Shown here: one piece after another, positions 17,217 through 25,807 of the stretch
How positions within the stretch are numbered: position 1 is the first letter of the stretch
Layout of the letters: every line of letters starts with the position of its first letter
Source of the DNA: Bacteroidales bacterium M3
GTDB taxonomy: Bacteria; Bacteroidota; Bacteroidia; Bacteroidales; Muribaculaceae
Direction of reading: 5' to 3'
Assembly (NCBI GenBank): GCA_001689445.1
Contig: LUJN01000003.1
Span: 1 to 64,000 of the forward strand
Length of the DNA: 64,000 nt
Notes under the pieces: model-generated
Database searches by the model: none
The model's input: only the letters and a program-made list of their open reading frames with translations
Told to the model about the DNA's origin: nothing
Position numbers and translations under genes: made by a program

Positions 17217-19244
17217 CTATCTCAACATCACCTTGGCCGAGGCATCACCTGCCTTGACTACATAAAAATTACCGTCCAGCCCGTCAATGACAACATTTCC
17301 ACGTCCATTAAACACCTCAATGCCGTTCATATCATAGACCGACACCTCGCCCGGCTCGCCCGACACGAGTATCATGCCGTCCCTGACCGTTATGCAGGCC
17401 TTGCCACCATCGGTCGCCGACTTTATCCCTGTCATCAGTCCGTTGCCGGTGAGCATGAAAGAACTGCCGTTGGCAGTCACCTGTCCCGATGACAGGGTAC
17501 GGTCGCTATGGTTGGTGACACGGCTCTTGTCGGCGGTCGCCACGCCGGGATTGTGTATCGAGCCGTTGCCGATGGCGTTCTCAAAATAGTAGCCATACGA
17601 GCCTTCATGAGGCACACCATGCACATACACCCTGTCCATCCTCATATCCTTGATGCTGTGTCCGCTTGACCCAATGAAAACAGCGTTGCCTCGGGAACCG
17701 TGGATGTCTATGTCGCTGAACGTCGGGGCTACAATGTCATAATTGGCCGAAGCCTCCACATGGAGCGCCCCCTCATCGACGCCCCAGAAGTCGCCTGCCT
17801 CCCCCTCGCGTCCGGCAACACACCCGCAGTGCACTATCGTGATGTCATGGAAAGCGATATTGCCGCCCGAGAAATCCGAGCCGCCGAAGTCGCTCACGAG
17901 ACGCATACCCGACTCCAGGCCATCCTTTATGAGGAGATTGTGGGCCTCATGGCTGTGACCGCCGAAAAATCCGAGACTTGACGCGCGCCAGTTGTGCTCG
18001 GCAGTGCAATAGCGATAGGTATTGTTGTGGCAGGTGTAGCCGTCGGCGCTCCAGGATGCCATGTCATCGTCACCGTTGTTGCGGAAACTGCAATACTCCA
18101 CGACACAATTCTTAGCCCCACGGCAAAGGTTGATGCCGTCGGCGTAATTGTTGCGGAACCGGCATCCACGGAATGTCAGCCCGTTAGCCCCACTGCCGCC
18201 CGAGTAGTTGGCAATCCACGCGCCACACTCAAAGTGCTCGACCCACACATTGGCAATCGTCGACCGGTTACCGTCGGTCGTGCCCCAGTCGCCGGTAAAA
18301 GCCTTACCCGGCGACCGGTACGGGCCGGTCGACGGGTGATAACGCTGGTCCTGGCAGGAGGTGATGCACATATCCTCCACACAATTATTGGAGTAGTCAT
18401 TATTAAATCCTGTAGTGTCAAGCCCGTAGTTGGAGAAGTGTATATGGGTGTACCACATCCCAGCACCCTTGACCACGGTATTTTCCGCACCATTGAGGTC
18501 AATCTTTTCCCCTACGACATATTCACCCTCGGGGATATAGATTGTACGCCCGAGATTGCCGCGTATAAACCCATGCAGGTCACTGCCGTTGCCGTGATAG
18601 ACAGCCGCCCCGGCGGGAGCATCGGTTTTCTCGGTCTTCTCAATCTCCACGAAGTCGACCGTCACGGGTGTATCCGACATGTTGCGGAGCGAGAACCGCT
18701 CTCCGGTGAGGATGTCACGCGACAGCCTGCGGTGCCGCTCGTCAAAACGCATCCTAACAATGTCGCCCTCGCCGCCGTTCTCCCTCTTGCGCGAATATTT
18801 CTCCGGCTTGTTGGTGCGCGAGCCGTTACCCGACGACTGGCAATATTGCCATGAGTGCGCCGTGTCGAGTGTCAGTTCACCAAGATTCTCATCCCCGACA
18901 AAGACCGCCACCGTGGCAGTCGTCCCGTCAGGGATGGAATAGCGCAGGTTTATGCCGTCGGCATCCCCCGAATCGTTGAGCCACTCGACATACCCGTCAC
19001 GGGCAAGCATCATGGCCGTCTGGTTGGAAGCCTCGCTCTGCACAAGACGCTGGTCGTCGGTGGCATCCAACGGAGTGGCATCGTAGCCACGGCAATATCC
19101 GTGCTCGGCCTCATATCTATAATAAGGAGCATTGTAATAACCCCTGCCAATGTCGTAGCCCGGCATCTCGCAATGTTGAGCCGACAAGGCGGCAGGGAGC
19201 GATGCAAGCATGAGCATAGGCAATAGTGGACGTGATAGTTTCAT
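17217..19244 (-). CDS. GH87-type alpha-1,3-glucanase, secreted (copy B)
   Basis: A 675-residue paralogue of copy A, with the same order: signal peptide (LSAQ), a CBM6/35-like domain starting GRGYYNAPYYRYEAE, beta-helix, and a sorting-like tail (VSVYDMNGIEVFNGRG...AKVMLR). The triad Asp 369, 392 and 393 lies in ADGIN and NNGDDDMASW. The second half differs most from copy A, which may reflect different linkage or chain-length preference. It is first in a two-gene unit read away from susC. A TATATTTG -7 box lies at 19279-19286 on the minus strand. Confidence 0.82.
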   Translation of the reverse strand: MKLSRPLLPMLMLASLPAALSAQHCEMPGYDIGRGYYNAPYYRYEAEHGYCRGYDATPLDATDDQRLVQSEASNQTAMMLARDGYVEWLNDSGDADGINLRYSIPDGTTATVAVFVGDENLGELTLDTAHSWQYCQSSGNGSRTNKPEKYSRKRENGGEGDIVRMRFDERHRRLSRDILTGERFSLRNMSDTPVTVDFVEIEKTEKTDAPAGAAVYHGNGSDLHGFIRGNLGRTIYIPEGEYVVGEKIDLNGAENTVVKGAGMWYTHIHFSNYGLDTTGFNNDYSNNCVEDMCITSCQDQRYHPSTGPYRSPGKAFTGDWGTTDGNRSTIANVWVEHFECGAWIANYSGGSGANGLTFRGCRFRNNYADGINLCRGAKNCVVEYCSFRNNGDDDMASWSADGYTCHNNTYRYCTAEHNWRASSLGFFGGHSHEAHNLLIKDGLESGMRLVSDFGGSDFSGGNIAFHDITIVHCGCVAGREGEAGDFWGVDEGALHVEASANYDIVAPTFSDIDIHGSRGNAVFIGSSGHSIKDMRMDRVYVHGVPHEGSYGYYFENAIGNGSIHNPGVATADKSRVTNHSDRTLSSGQVTANGSSFMLTGNGLMTGIKSATDGGKACITVRDGMILVSGEPGEVSVYDMNGIEVFNGRGNVVIDGLDGNFYVVKAGDASAKVMLR

Positions 19245-19626
19245 GATTTATGTCTGGTTTTTTCGGTGTTAAATTTCGCAAATATATGGATTCCCGTCCC
19301 GCTTGCCGACGACTCAACGCCAAATATAGCCCAATAAACGCCTCGTTCTAATATATATTCCTATCTTACAATATGTTACATTAATCATATATCCCCCAAA
19401 ATATAATCATGATAAAATGCCGCCAACCAATATCAATGCCGATACACCACTATGAAACCAATTATATTTTGAACACTCCCAAACGAGATAACGCACTATT
19501 ATTCAGCCTATTTACCCTCCAAACACACTTTCTTGCCTATATTTTACAAATATCTCATCCTGGGGGCGATGTCTCAATATAAATTTGCCACCGTAAACTT
19601 TTTATTAACCAAACATCTCAAACACA
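19245..19626. other. AT-rich divergent promoter region of the PUL
   Basis: This 382-base gap separates the leftward GH87 pair from the rightward susCD side. It is far more AT-rich than the genes. It holds a minus-strand TATATTTG box (19279-19286) and a plus-strand TAAATTTG box (19580-19587). The regulator at 13400 would be expected to act here. No ORF or RNA gene is seen. Confidence 0.6.
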
Positions 19627-20508
19627 ATGAAAAAAAGTACACTGATCATCGCAGCCGCTGCATTACTCGCAACGAGCGCAAGTGCACAGACTTTTGGCAA
19701 CCCTAAGGACAAGGACGGTAACTACATCGTTAAATGGGACCCCGTGAAGGAGGCTTTTGCCGACGCCAACGACTGGGAGATTGACGAGACATTCATCTTT
19801 GCAATCGATGTGACAGGCTCAGGCTTCGAGGATGGCCTCGCAACCACCGGCCGTGGCTCCATCGGCCGCAGCCTCGCCTATGACCTGTACGTCACCAGCT
19901 CTCCCGAGGGAACTACCGGCAAGGCCAACATCGACGGTCGCCTCATGCATATAAAGGGTAACGTGTATGGCATGACCGTAAACTTCTTCCAGCAGCACAC
20001 CTCGCGCTTTGCCGACGATCACCTGATGCCCAACGCCGACTACACCGAGTACGGATGCTGCGAGCCCGGGGCAGTGACCACCTGGGACGCCAACCTGTTC
20101 CCGTTCGGCTGGAGCGCCGACAATCCCGGTGCTGAATGGTGGGATGCCATCGCCACCCCGATACAGGGCGCATTCCCCTTTGCCAGCGCACCCTACACAG
20201 GCACCAAGACCTCTCCCGAGTTTTTCTTCGGCGACGTGACCGCGGAGGACGAATGCCCCTTCGCAGGACTTGACCCCGGTTCCTACCACAGCATGTGCGA
20301 CAACTGGGGCGGCTATGCGGCTCCCGAGAAGTATGAGGATGTAGCCCAGACAGGCATAGAGGAAATCGTTTCCGAAGCCGAGGTTGTAGCCACCAACTAC
20401 ATCGACCTTCAGGGCCGTAAGCTCTCGGCCGAACCTGCCAACGGTCTCTTCATCCGTCAGGACATCAAGGCCGATGGTACAACCACCGCAGTGAAGATTG
20501 TAAAATAA
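19627..20508 (+). CDS. Secreted protein of unknown function with a sorting-like tail
   Basis: A 293-residue protein with a signal peptide (ATSASAQ). The mature part is rich in aromatic residues, Gly and Asp (FFQQHTSRFADDHLMPNADYTEYGCCEPGAVTTWDANLFPFGWS) and does not match a family I know. The end, YIDLQGRKLSAEPANGLFIRQDIKADGTTTAVKIVK, has the DLQGRKL..GLFI pattern of Bacteroidales C-terminal sorting or anchoring tails. Directly upstream of susC, it could be a glycan-binding surface protein; this is inference only. Confidence 0.75.
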   Translation: MKKSTLIIAAAALLATSASAQTFGNPKDKDGNYIVKWDPVKEAFADANDWEIDETFIFAIDVTGSGFEDGLATTGRGSIGRSLAYDLYVTSSPEGTTGKANIDGRLMHIKGNVYGMTVNFFQQHTSRFADDHLMPNADYTEYGCCEPGAVTTWDANLFPFGWSADNPGAEWWDAIATPIQGAFPFASAPYTGTKTSPEFFFGDVTAEDECPFAGLDPGSYHSMCDNWGGYAAPEKYEDVAQTGIEEIVSEAEVVATNYIDLQGRKLSAEPANGLFIRQDIKADGTTTAVKIVK

Positions 20509-20528
20509 TCACTTTCCCTGAATAGACC

Positions 20529-20575
20529 GACCGCCTCCGCCCCCCGTAACAAGAGGCCGGAGGCGGTCTTTTCTA
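20529..20575 (+). terminator. Rho-independent terminator between the secreted protein and susC
   Basis: GACCGCCTCCG at 20529-20539 pairs with CGGAGGCGGTC at 20558-20568, followed by TTTTCT. susC therefore depends on read-through or on its own promoter, which I could not identify. Confidence 0.85.
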
Positions 20576-20677
20576 CCATCACGCGGAAAAAGGCCGCACA
20601 ATAAGCCATCATGCATCACACGGTGCCATCTCCAGGCCCAATCATCCCAATCATATACTACACCCAACTACCCGAAA

Positions 20678-23600
20678 ATGAAAAACTTTCAGAAAAATAT
20701 AGTCTTCCTGCTGACCCTTATGGCCGCGTTGCTGCTGACGCCGCCCATGCATGCCCAATTGTCGGGAAAAGCTGTCAGCGGGACAGTCGTCGATGACGAC
20801 AACGAGCCTGTCATTGGTGCCAACGTGACGATAGTGGGCACTACCACAGGTGTGCAGACCGACCTCGACGGTAAATTCAACCTAAACGTCCCGGTCGGCA
20901 AGACACTCAAGGTCTCCTATGTAGGTTACGTCCCCGCCCAGCAGAAGGTGACCGCCTCCAACTCAACCTACAACTTTGTGCTGAAGTCCGACCAGCAGAG
21001 CCTCGATGAGGTGGTGGTCGTGGGCTACGGCACGCAGAAACGCTCGGAAGTCACCGGAGCAATCTCCACGGTGAAAGGCGACGCGATAAAGAATTTCTCG
21101 GTCAACTCCGTTGCCGACGCCCTGTCGGGCATGGCGGCCGGCGTGGCCGTCACCAAGAGCGGCGGCTCCCCCGGCGAGGCTCCCGACATCATCATCCGTG
21201 GCGCGGCGTCGGTCAACGGCATGTCGCCCCTCTATATCGTAGACGGCGTGAAGCAGAGCGCGGGATTTGACTTCAACACCCGCGACATCGAGTCAATCGA
21301 GGTGCTCAAGGATGCCGGCTCGTGCGCCATCTACGGTGCCGAAGCTGCCGGCGGCGTCATCCTCATCACTACCAAACGCGGAAGCGCGGGCAAGCCGACC
21401 CTCAACCTCACTGCCCGCTACGGCATACGCAAAGTCAACACCGACATCAAGCTGCTCAACCGCGACCAGTTTATCACCGTCAAGGGTCTTACCGGCGTCG
21501 ACATCCTCACCCAGGAGGGCGTATCCGACCCGTCAGAACTGCCCGACGTGGACTGGATGGACGTCATGTACCGCACAGGCCATGAGCAAGAGTACAACGC
21601 CGCACTCTCCGGCGGCACGGAGAAACTCAAATATTTCGTCTCCGCCGGGTTCTACAAGGAGGACGGCACATATATCGACTCCAACGCGAAGCGCTTCTCC
21701 ATCCGCACCAACGTGGACTACAACATCTCGCGCATCTTCTCTATGGGCACCTCCATCTACGGGAGCATCCTCGACTCCAACCCCACAAAGGTCTACTCCA
21801 TCTACACCAACGCCATACCGTTCCGCACCGTCCCGACAATGGAACCGGTTGACGAGGACGGCAATTTCGCCCCCACTCCGTTCTATCTCAACGGGCCAAA
21901 TCTCTACGGAAACGAGATGACCTACCACTCCAACGGAAAGACCTATGCCCTCAACGCGCTCGCATATGTCAATGTCAACATCCTGCCCGAGCTGACACTC
22001 CGCGTCAACGGGGCCGCCAAGATCGGCGCGTTCAACAAGCGCGTATTTTCCGAGGCCTACGACTTCCGTGCCGTCTCCGACAACGAGTATATGGAATCCT
22101 CGGCAGGCACGTCACAGGAACTGACCTACAACGCCACGCTCACCTACGACAAGACATTCAACCGCGACTGGAACCTCAAGGTCATGATAGGCAGCGAGGC
22201 CACCAAGTATGACGCCTACAGCAACTACATCCGTGCCATCGACTTTCCCGTCGACTACGCCAACTCCATCAACCTGTCGAGCAACACGGCCAAGGAGGCA
22301 TCCGACTCTCCCGGCGTGGGACGCTCGCTGTCATTCTTCGGGCGCATCAACTTCAGCTACGCCAACAAATACTACCTTACGGCCAACCTGCGCCGTGACG
22401 GTTCCGACCGCTTCGGGCGAAACAAGCGCTGGGGCACGTTCCCCTCGGTCAACCTGATGTGGCGCGTCGGTCAGGAGAAGTTTGTCACCGAAAATCTCCC
22501 GTGGCTCACCGACGCCAAGATACGTGGCAGCTATGGCATCCTCGGCAACGACGGCATCGCCCAGTTTCTCTACACCCGCGCCTATGTCGGCGACCAGATA
22601 ATGTACAACTTCGGCGGCACCAACGAGGTGTCGGGATGGGCCAACTTCAAGGTTCCCAACCAGGATATCAAGTGGGAGGAGGTTCACCAAGGTGATGTCG
22701 GCATCGACCTTAGCTTCTTTGACAACAAGCTGACCTTCACCTACGACTACTACAACCGCCAGACCAAGGATATGCTCTACTGGCAGGTAGTGCCCCTCGC
22801 CTCGGGCATCAACTGGTATCACGAAGGCGCGTCCAACACCATGCCCATCAACATCGGCAAGGTCTCCAACATCGGCCACGAGATTTCAATCAACTGGAAG
22901 CAGAATATCGCCGGGTTCAGCTACGGCGTGGGCTTCAACGCCTCCTTCAACAAGAATGAGGTCAAGGAGCTTGGCACCAAGGGCGCTGCGCCGCTGATGT
23001 CGGCCGACGGCATAAACCGCACCGAGAACGGACGCTCCATGTCGGAGCTGTGGGGCTACAAGTGCATCGGCATGTTCACCTCCCAGCAGCAGGTCGACGA
23101 GTACAATGCTCGTGCTGTCGCCGCGGGACGCCCCTACTACTGGAAAGAGAAGACCGGCGTCGGCGACCTCATCTTTGACGACCACGGACAGGGGTATGTC
23201 GACGAGAACTGCAAGGAGTATATCGGCAACCCGTGGCCCAAGATGACCTACGGCATCAACCTCAACGCCGAGTGGCGCGGATTTGACCTCGCGCTGCTCT
23301 TCCAGGGCGCGGCAGGTTTCCAGATATACAACGCCGTCAAGGGCTACACCCAGACATTCGGCAGCGACGGCAACACGACGATGGACATATACAAAAACTC
23401 CTTCTTCGGCGACAATGGACTGACCGACCAGCCGCGATGCGGCATGTTTGACGAAAGTGGCGCATGGCTCGGCGACCCGTCGGGCAACTTCGGCACGGTC
23501 TCCTCATTCTGGGTCGAGAACGGCGACTATCTCAAGCTGAAGAACCTCGTGTTCGGCTACACACTGCCGCGTAACCTCACCCGCAAAGCCTACTTCGAGA

Positions 23601-23794
23601 AAGTGCGTGTCTACTTCAGCACGTCCAACCTCTTCACCATCACCAAGTACTCGGGCATCGACCCCGAGATAGCGGGCACCTCCACGCAGGCATCCAACCT
23701 TGCCGGCACGTCGATGACCGCCCGTGGCGTTGACACCTACAACCGCTACATCCCCTCGCGCCTGTTCTCATTTGGCCTCGACTTAACTTTCTAA
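20678..23794 (+). CDS. susC: SusC/RagA TonB-linked outer membrane transporter
   Basis: A TonB-dependent outer-membrane importer for oligosaccharides, 1038 residues. After the signal peptide come a carboxypeptidase-regulatory-like domain (VSGTVVDDDNEPVIGANVTIVG), the DEVVVVGYGTQKRSEVTGAIS segment before the plug, and the plug motif (IRGAASVNGMSPLYIVDGV, IESIEVLKDAGSCAIYGAEAAGGVILITTKRG). A 22-strand barrel region follows, ending in aromatic FSFGLDLTF. The usual ARAANG is AEAAGG here. It forms a lid-and-barrel complex with SusD, encoded 18 bases downstream. The probable cargo is alpha-1,3-linked glucan oligomers, judged from the GH87 neighbours. Confidence 0.97.
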   Translation: MKNFQKNIVFLLTLMAALLLTPPMHAQLSGKAVSGTVVDDDNEPVIGANVTIVGTTTGVQTDLDGKFNLNVPVGKTLKVSYVGYVPAQQKVTASNSTYNFVLKSDQQSLDEVVVVGYGTQKRSEVTGAISTVKGDAIKNFSVNSVADALSGMAAGVAVTKSGGSPGEAPDIIIRGAASVNGMSPLYIVDGVKQSAGFDFNTRDIESIEVLKDAGSCAIYGAEAAGGVILITTKRGSAGKPTLNLTARYGIRKVNTDIKLLNRDQFITVKGLTGVDILTQEGVSDPSELPDVDWMDVMYRTGHEQEYNAALSGGTEKLKYFVSAGFYKEDGTYIDSNAKRFSIRTNVDYNISRIFSMGTSIYGSILDSNPTKVYSIYTNAIPFRTVPTMEPVDEDGNFAPTPFYLNGPNLYGNEMTYHSNGKTYALNALAYVNVNILPELTLRVNGAAKIGAFNKRVFSEAYDFRAVSDNEYMESSAGTSQELTYNATLTYDKTFNRDWNLKVMIGSEATKYDAYSNYIRAIDFPVDYANSINLSSNTAKEASDSPGVGRSLSFFGRINFSYANKYYLTANLRRDGSDRFGRNKRWGTFPSVNLMWRVGQEKFVTENLPWLTDAKIRGSYGILGNDGIAQFLYTRAYVGDQIMYNFGGTNEVSGWANFKVPNQDIKWEEVHQGDVGIDLSFFDNKLTFTYDYYNRQTKDMLYWQVVPLASGINWYHEGASNTMPINIGKVSNIGHEISINWKQNIAGFSYGVGFNASFNKNEVKELGTKGAAPLMSADGINRTENGRSMSELWGYKCIGMFTSQQQVDEYNARAVAAGRPYYWKEKTGVGDLIFDDHGQGYVDENCKEYIGNPWPKMTYGINLNAEWRGFDLALLFQGAAGFQIYNAVKGYTQTFGSDGNTTMDIYKNSFFGDNGLTDQPRCGMFDESGAWLGDPSGNFGTVSSFWVENGDYLKLKNLVFGYTLPRNLTRKAYFEKVRVYFSTSNLFTITKYSGIDPEIAGTSTQASNLAGTSMTARGVDTYNRYIPSRLFSFGLDLTF

Positions 23795-23812
23795 CCTCCA
23801 TATCACACCACG

Positions 23813-25621
23813 ATGAAACGATTTATCAAATACATATGCGCCGCCGCCATCATGACAGGCATGTCGGGATGCTCCGACTACCTCGATGTGACCGACGAGG
23901 CATCCATCTCCCCCGACAATTTCCCCACCAACATCAACCACGTCGACCTGATGCTCAACTCGGCGTATGCCGGCGGCCACGGTATGGGACTATATGCCTA
24001 CCACTGGTACCCGATGATAATGTACCTGCTCGACAAGACCCACGACTGCTACGGCGACTACGACAGCCGCACGATGATACTCGCCAACAACGCCAGCACC
24101 TCATGCTCCTACCTCACCAAGGCCTACGGATGCGTCATGGAGTGGATACAGTATGCCAACTCGGCGATACAGGCATGTGACCAATATGCCCCGCAGGCTG
24201 CCGACAGCGAACTTGATCGGCTCAACTACATGAAAGGACAGGCACTGTTCCTGCGTGCGCTCGCCTATTGGCACGGACAGATATTCTTTGAACTTGAGAG
24301 CAAACCCGACGGCCTCGGGTTTCCCATCATCGCAACCGTGCCCGAGGATATCGACGCCATGATGCCCCGCCGCGCGACCACCGCCGACACATGGCAGTTT
24401 GTCATCGACACGCTCAACGAGGCCATTCCCCTGCTCAAGGGACACAACTCCGACAAGACCCGCGCCACCGAGTGGGCTGCAAAAGGGCTGCTCGCCAAGG
24501 TATACGCCCAGGCACGCCGCCCGTCAGAGGCCAAGGGTGTCCTTGAGGATATATTCGCCAACTCGGGAGCAAAGCTGCTCGACTATGACACCTATTCCAA
24601 GAGTTTCTATGCCGACGAGGCCCATGAGTTCAACATCGAGACGCTCTATGAGATAGACATGACAATGAACGAGAAGCAGAACGGCCCGTGGGAAGCCTAT
24701 ACATCCGGCTCGGGTATGCCGATGGTGATGGCCCCGTGGCCGCTCAACCTCGACTTCCGCTGGAAGTCAGCCCCCGAGGAGGGCAAGGAGCTTGAAACAC
24801 AGTCGACAGGCGGCTGGGGCAACAACTTCGTACATGACGGCAATGTGCGCCGATTCGGATTCCCGCTCCCCATAGCCGGACGCCGCGTGGAGAATCCCAA
24901 GGCCGGCAAACGCGCCCCCTACACCATCGACAACTTCCCGTGGATACTTGACCCGGCATATGCCAAGCGGTCACAGGAGATACGCGACAACAAGGAGTGT
25001 GACCCGCGTCTGTTCATCGCCGCCGGACAGCCCTACTTTGACACCTTCAAGGATGCCCGCAAGCGCGTCACCTACTACGACCGCTCCCCCGAGGTGTCGG
25101 GTCTGGGATATGACCGCCACTACTATTTCTCCCCGCGCAAGTTCACAAACACCGAGGGTATAGAGTCGGCACTCAACTTCTCCAGCGGGGCCAACTATCC
25201 CATCATACGCCTCGCCGACCTATACCTGCTCTATGCCGAGGTGGTGCGCGACAGCGACCCGTCGACGGCCCTTGAATATGTCAACAAGGTACACCGCCGC
25301 GCCTACGGATGCGACCCCGCCACGGCGTCGTCCTACGACTACCCGTCGCTGACGGCCACCACCTGCGCCGCCACATGGGAGCCGACCGACCTGCTTGCCC
25401 ATGATGTCATCAAGTATGAGCGTTGGGCCGAGCTGTTTGCCGAGGGGCAATGGTGGTTTGACATACGCCGATACGAGATTCTCGAGAATGAGATGAAAGT
25501 CTACAAGGACACCCGCTACGGCAAGCTGCAATATCTCGGCGAGCGTTGCTACGCCCAGCCAATTCCCCTGACCGAGATTGAACGATACAACGGCAATCTC
25601 CCCCAGAACTACAACTACTAA
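23813..25621 (+). CDS. susD: SusD/RagB outer-membrane lipoprotein
   Basis: Surface glycan-binding lid for SusC, 602 residues. The lipobox GMSGC (Cys about 20) starts the mature protein at CSDYLDV. Family features include the TPR-like helices around LNYMKGQALFLRALAYWHGQIFFELE, the late motif YPIIRLADLYLLYAEVVRDSD, and the closing PIPLTEIERYNGNLPQNYNY. Translationally linked to susC and followed by a terminator. Confidence 0.96.
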   Translation: MKRFIKYICAAAIMTGMSGCSDYLDVTDEASISPDNFPTNINHVDLMLNSAYAGGHGMGLYAYHWYPMIMYLLDKTHDCYGDYDSRTMILANNASTSCSYLTKAYGCVMEWIQYANSAIQACDQYAPQAADSELDRLNYMKGQALFLRALAYWHGQIFFELESKPDGLGFPIIATVPEDIDAMMPRRATTADTWQFVIDTLNEAIPLLKGHNSDKTRATEWAAKGLLAKVYAQARRPSEAKGVLEDIFANSGAKLLDYDTYSKSFYADEAHEFNIETLYEIDMTMNEKQNGPWEAYTSGSGMPMVMAPWPLNLDFRWKSAPEEGKELETQSTGGWGNNFVHDGNVRRFGFPLPIAGRRVENPKAGKRAPYTIDNFPWILDPAYAKRSQEIRDNKECDPRLFIAAGQPYFDTFKDARKRVTYYDRSPEVSGLGYDRHYYFSPRKFTNTEGIESALNFSSGANYPIIRLADLYLLYAEVVRDSDPSTALEYVNKVHRRAYGCDPATASSYDYPSLTATTCAATWEPTDLLAHDVIKYERWAELFAEGQWWFDIRRYEILENEMKVYKDTRYGKLQYLGERCYAQPIPLTEIERYNGNLPQNYNY

Positions 25622-25663
25622 GACGGTATCTGATAGTCTCTAATCACGTTTCATGTTTTGAAC

Positions 25664-25707
25664 GACAGGCGGTGGCATCCGTCACGGTCCACCGCCTGTC
25701 CTTTTTT
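25664..25707 (+). terminator. Rho-independent terminator after susCD
   Basis: GACAGGCGGTGG at 25664-25675 pairs with CCACCGCCTGTC at 25689-25700, followed by a run of Ts. Genes downstream may still be reached by read-through. Confidence 0.87.
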
Positions 25708-25807
25708 CTTCCCAATCTACAAGATATAACGGCATATACCGCACGTTATCAACATCTATTCCTTTGCCCGGAGACGGGCGACTAACCCTAATAAATTCTT
25801 TTTCATC

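Noticed and set aside
15186..19244. Pectate lyase or GH28 pectinase assignment for the beta-helix enzymes
   Set aside because: The ADGIN...NGDD spacing of 23/24 and the CBM6/35-like N-terminus fit GH87 better, and no pectin-related genes are nearby.
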